Assembly: GCA_035292685.1 (NCBI GenBank)
Contig: DATDPP010000081.1
Span: 1 to 12,904, forward strand
DNA: 12,904 bases
Source: JALYNX01 sp035292685
GTDB lineage: Bacteria > Actinomycetota > Acidimicrobiia > Spongiisociales > ZC4RG35
Direction: 5' to 3'
The notes under the pieces were generated by a model. The model did not search any database. It was given only the letters and a program-made list of their open reading frames with translations, and had not been told where the DNA came from. Both the position numbers and the translations under genes were made by a program. Positions 12,595-12,904 of this stretch are shown piece by piece (position 1 is the first letter of the stretch; each line of letters begins with the position of its first letter).

Positions 12595-12904
12595 ATGCGT
12601 TTCGGAACGTTCGTGCCCCAGGGGTGGAAGGGTGACCAGAACAGGATCCCCGTGGAGGATCAATGGAACCGGATCCTGGGATTCGCCGAGTTGTTCGAGG
12701 ACTCCGGCTACGACTCGATCTGGGTCTACGACCATTTCCACACTCATCCCGTACTCACCCAGGAGAGCACGTTCGATGCCTGGACCCTGATGGCCGCCCT
12801 GGCCGCGGTGACCAGTCGAGTGAGGCTCGGCCAGATGTGCACCTGTGCCCTGTACCGACCGCCGTCGTTGTTGGCGAAGATGGCTTCGAACATCGATGTC
12901 ATCT
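12595..12904 (+). CDS. LLM-class F420-dependent-type oxidoreductase (Rv1855c-like), partial at C-terminus
   Basis: This is the first 103 codons of a luciferase-like TIM-barrel oxidoreductase; the rest lies beyond the right edge. It begins MRFGTFVPQGW, then GFAELFEDSGYDSIWVYDHF (residues 29-48) and RVRLGQMCTCALYRPPSLLA (75-94). This pattern resembles the actinobacterial Rv1855c-like F420-dependent group by memory. ATG 12595 lies 6 nt after the CoA-transferase TGA with GAGGAGAG directly upstream, so it belongs to the same operon. It could be an F420H2-dependent reductase/dehydrogenase or an FMNH2 monooxygenase; the missing C-terminal part is needed to separate these. Confidence 0.88.
   Translation, partial: MRFGTFVPQGWKGDQNRIPVEDQWNRILGFAELFEDSGYDSIWVYDHFHTHPVLTQESTFDAWTLMAALAAVTSRVRLGQMCTCALYRPPSLLAKMASNIDVI

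Noticed and set aside
11908..12747. Minus-strand open frame of 279 codons opposite the CoA-transferase
   Set aside because: It is antisense to a strongly conserved gene and has no recognisable domain or ribosome site.

Overview
This GC-rich, gene-dense window carries a catabolic locus, most likely from an actinomycete-type bacterium. An uncultured Acidimicrobiia-like lineage fits, but that is inference. The signs are an AAAC-type lipoprotein signal followed by an acidic/Gly linker, an F420-type luciferase-like oxidoreductase of the Rv1855c-like group, split MaoC dehydratases, family III CoA-transferases, GTG starts, a leaderless-looking gene start, and tight translational coupling (ATGA, GTGA, TAATG and TGATG junctions). 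No tRNA, rRNA, CRISPR array, transposase or phage gene is visible.

There are four transcription blocks. (1) Positions 3446 to 1, minus strand: a complete NitT/TauT-type ABC importer operon, with substrate-binding lipoprotein, permease, second permease, and an ATPase that runs off the left edge. (2) Positions 3738-4661, plus strand: a lone zinc-free MDR (quinone-reductase-like) oxidoreductase, divergent from the transporter. (3) Positions 8372 to 4674, minus strand: acyl-CoA dehydrogenase, MaoC-N-type hydratase, MaoC-C-type hydratase, then a thiamine-diphosphate enzyme, all with overlapping stop/start codons. (4) Positions 8427 to the right edge, plus strand: cyclase-family metal hydrolase, CitE/HpcH-type lyase, Gfo/Idh/MocA oxidoreductase, CaiB/BaiF CoA-transferase, and the start of an F420-dependent-type LLM oxidoreductase. 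Blocks 3 and 4 diverge from a 54-bp promoter region. Blocks 2 and 3 converge on a perfect 12-bp hairpin that contains both stop codons.

Together the genes look like a pathway for import and CoA-dependent breakdown of a small organic acid. The inferred order is: uptake by the ABC importer; ring or ester hydrolysis by the cyclase-family enzyme; CoA loading by the CaiB-type transferase; alpha,beta-oxidation by the acyl-CoA dehydrogenase; hydration by the MaoC pair; C-C cleavage by the CitE-like lyase and/or the ThDP enzyme; and redox steps by the Gfo/Idh, MDR and LLM enzymes. CoA-transferase, MaoC hydratase of the mesaconyl-CoA-hydratase type and CitE lyase is the logic of itaconate/mesaconate/citramalate degradation, but the extra ThDP, cyclase, Gfo/Idh and LLM genes do not belong to that known route. 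The substrate is not determined. No regulator gene lies in the window, but two divergent promoter regions carry dyads and a shared 15-bp element, so a common outside regulator is plausible.
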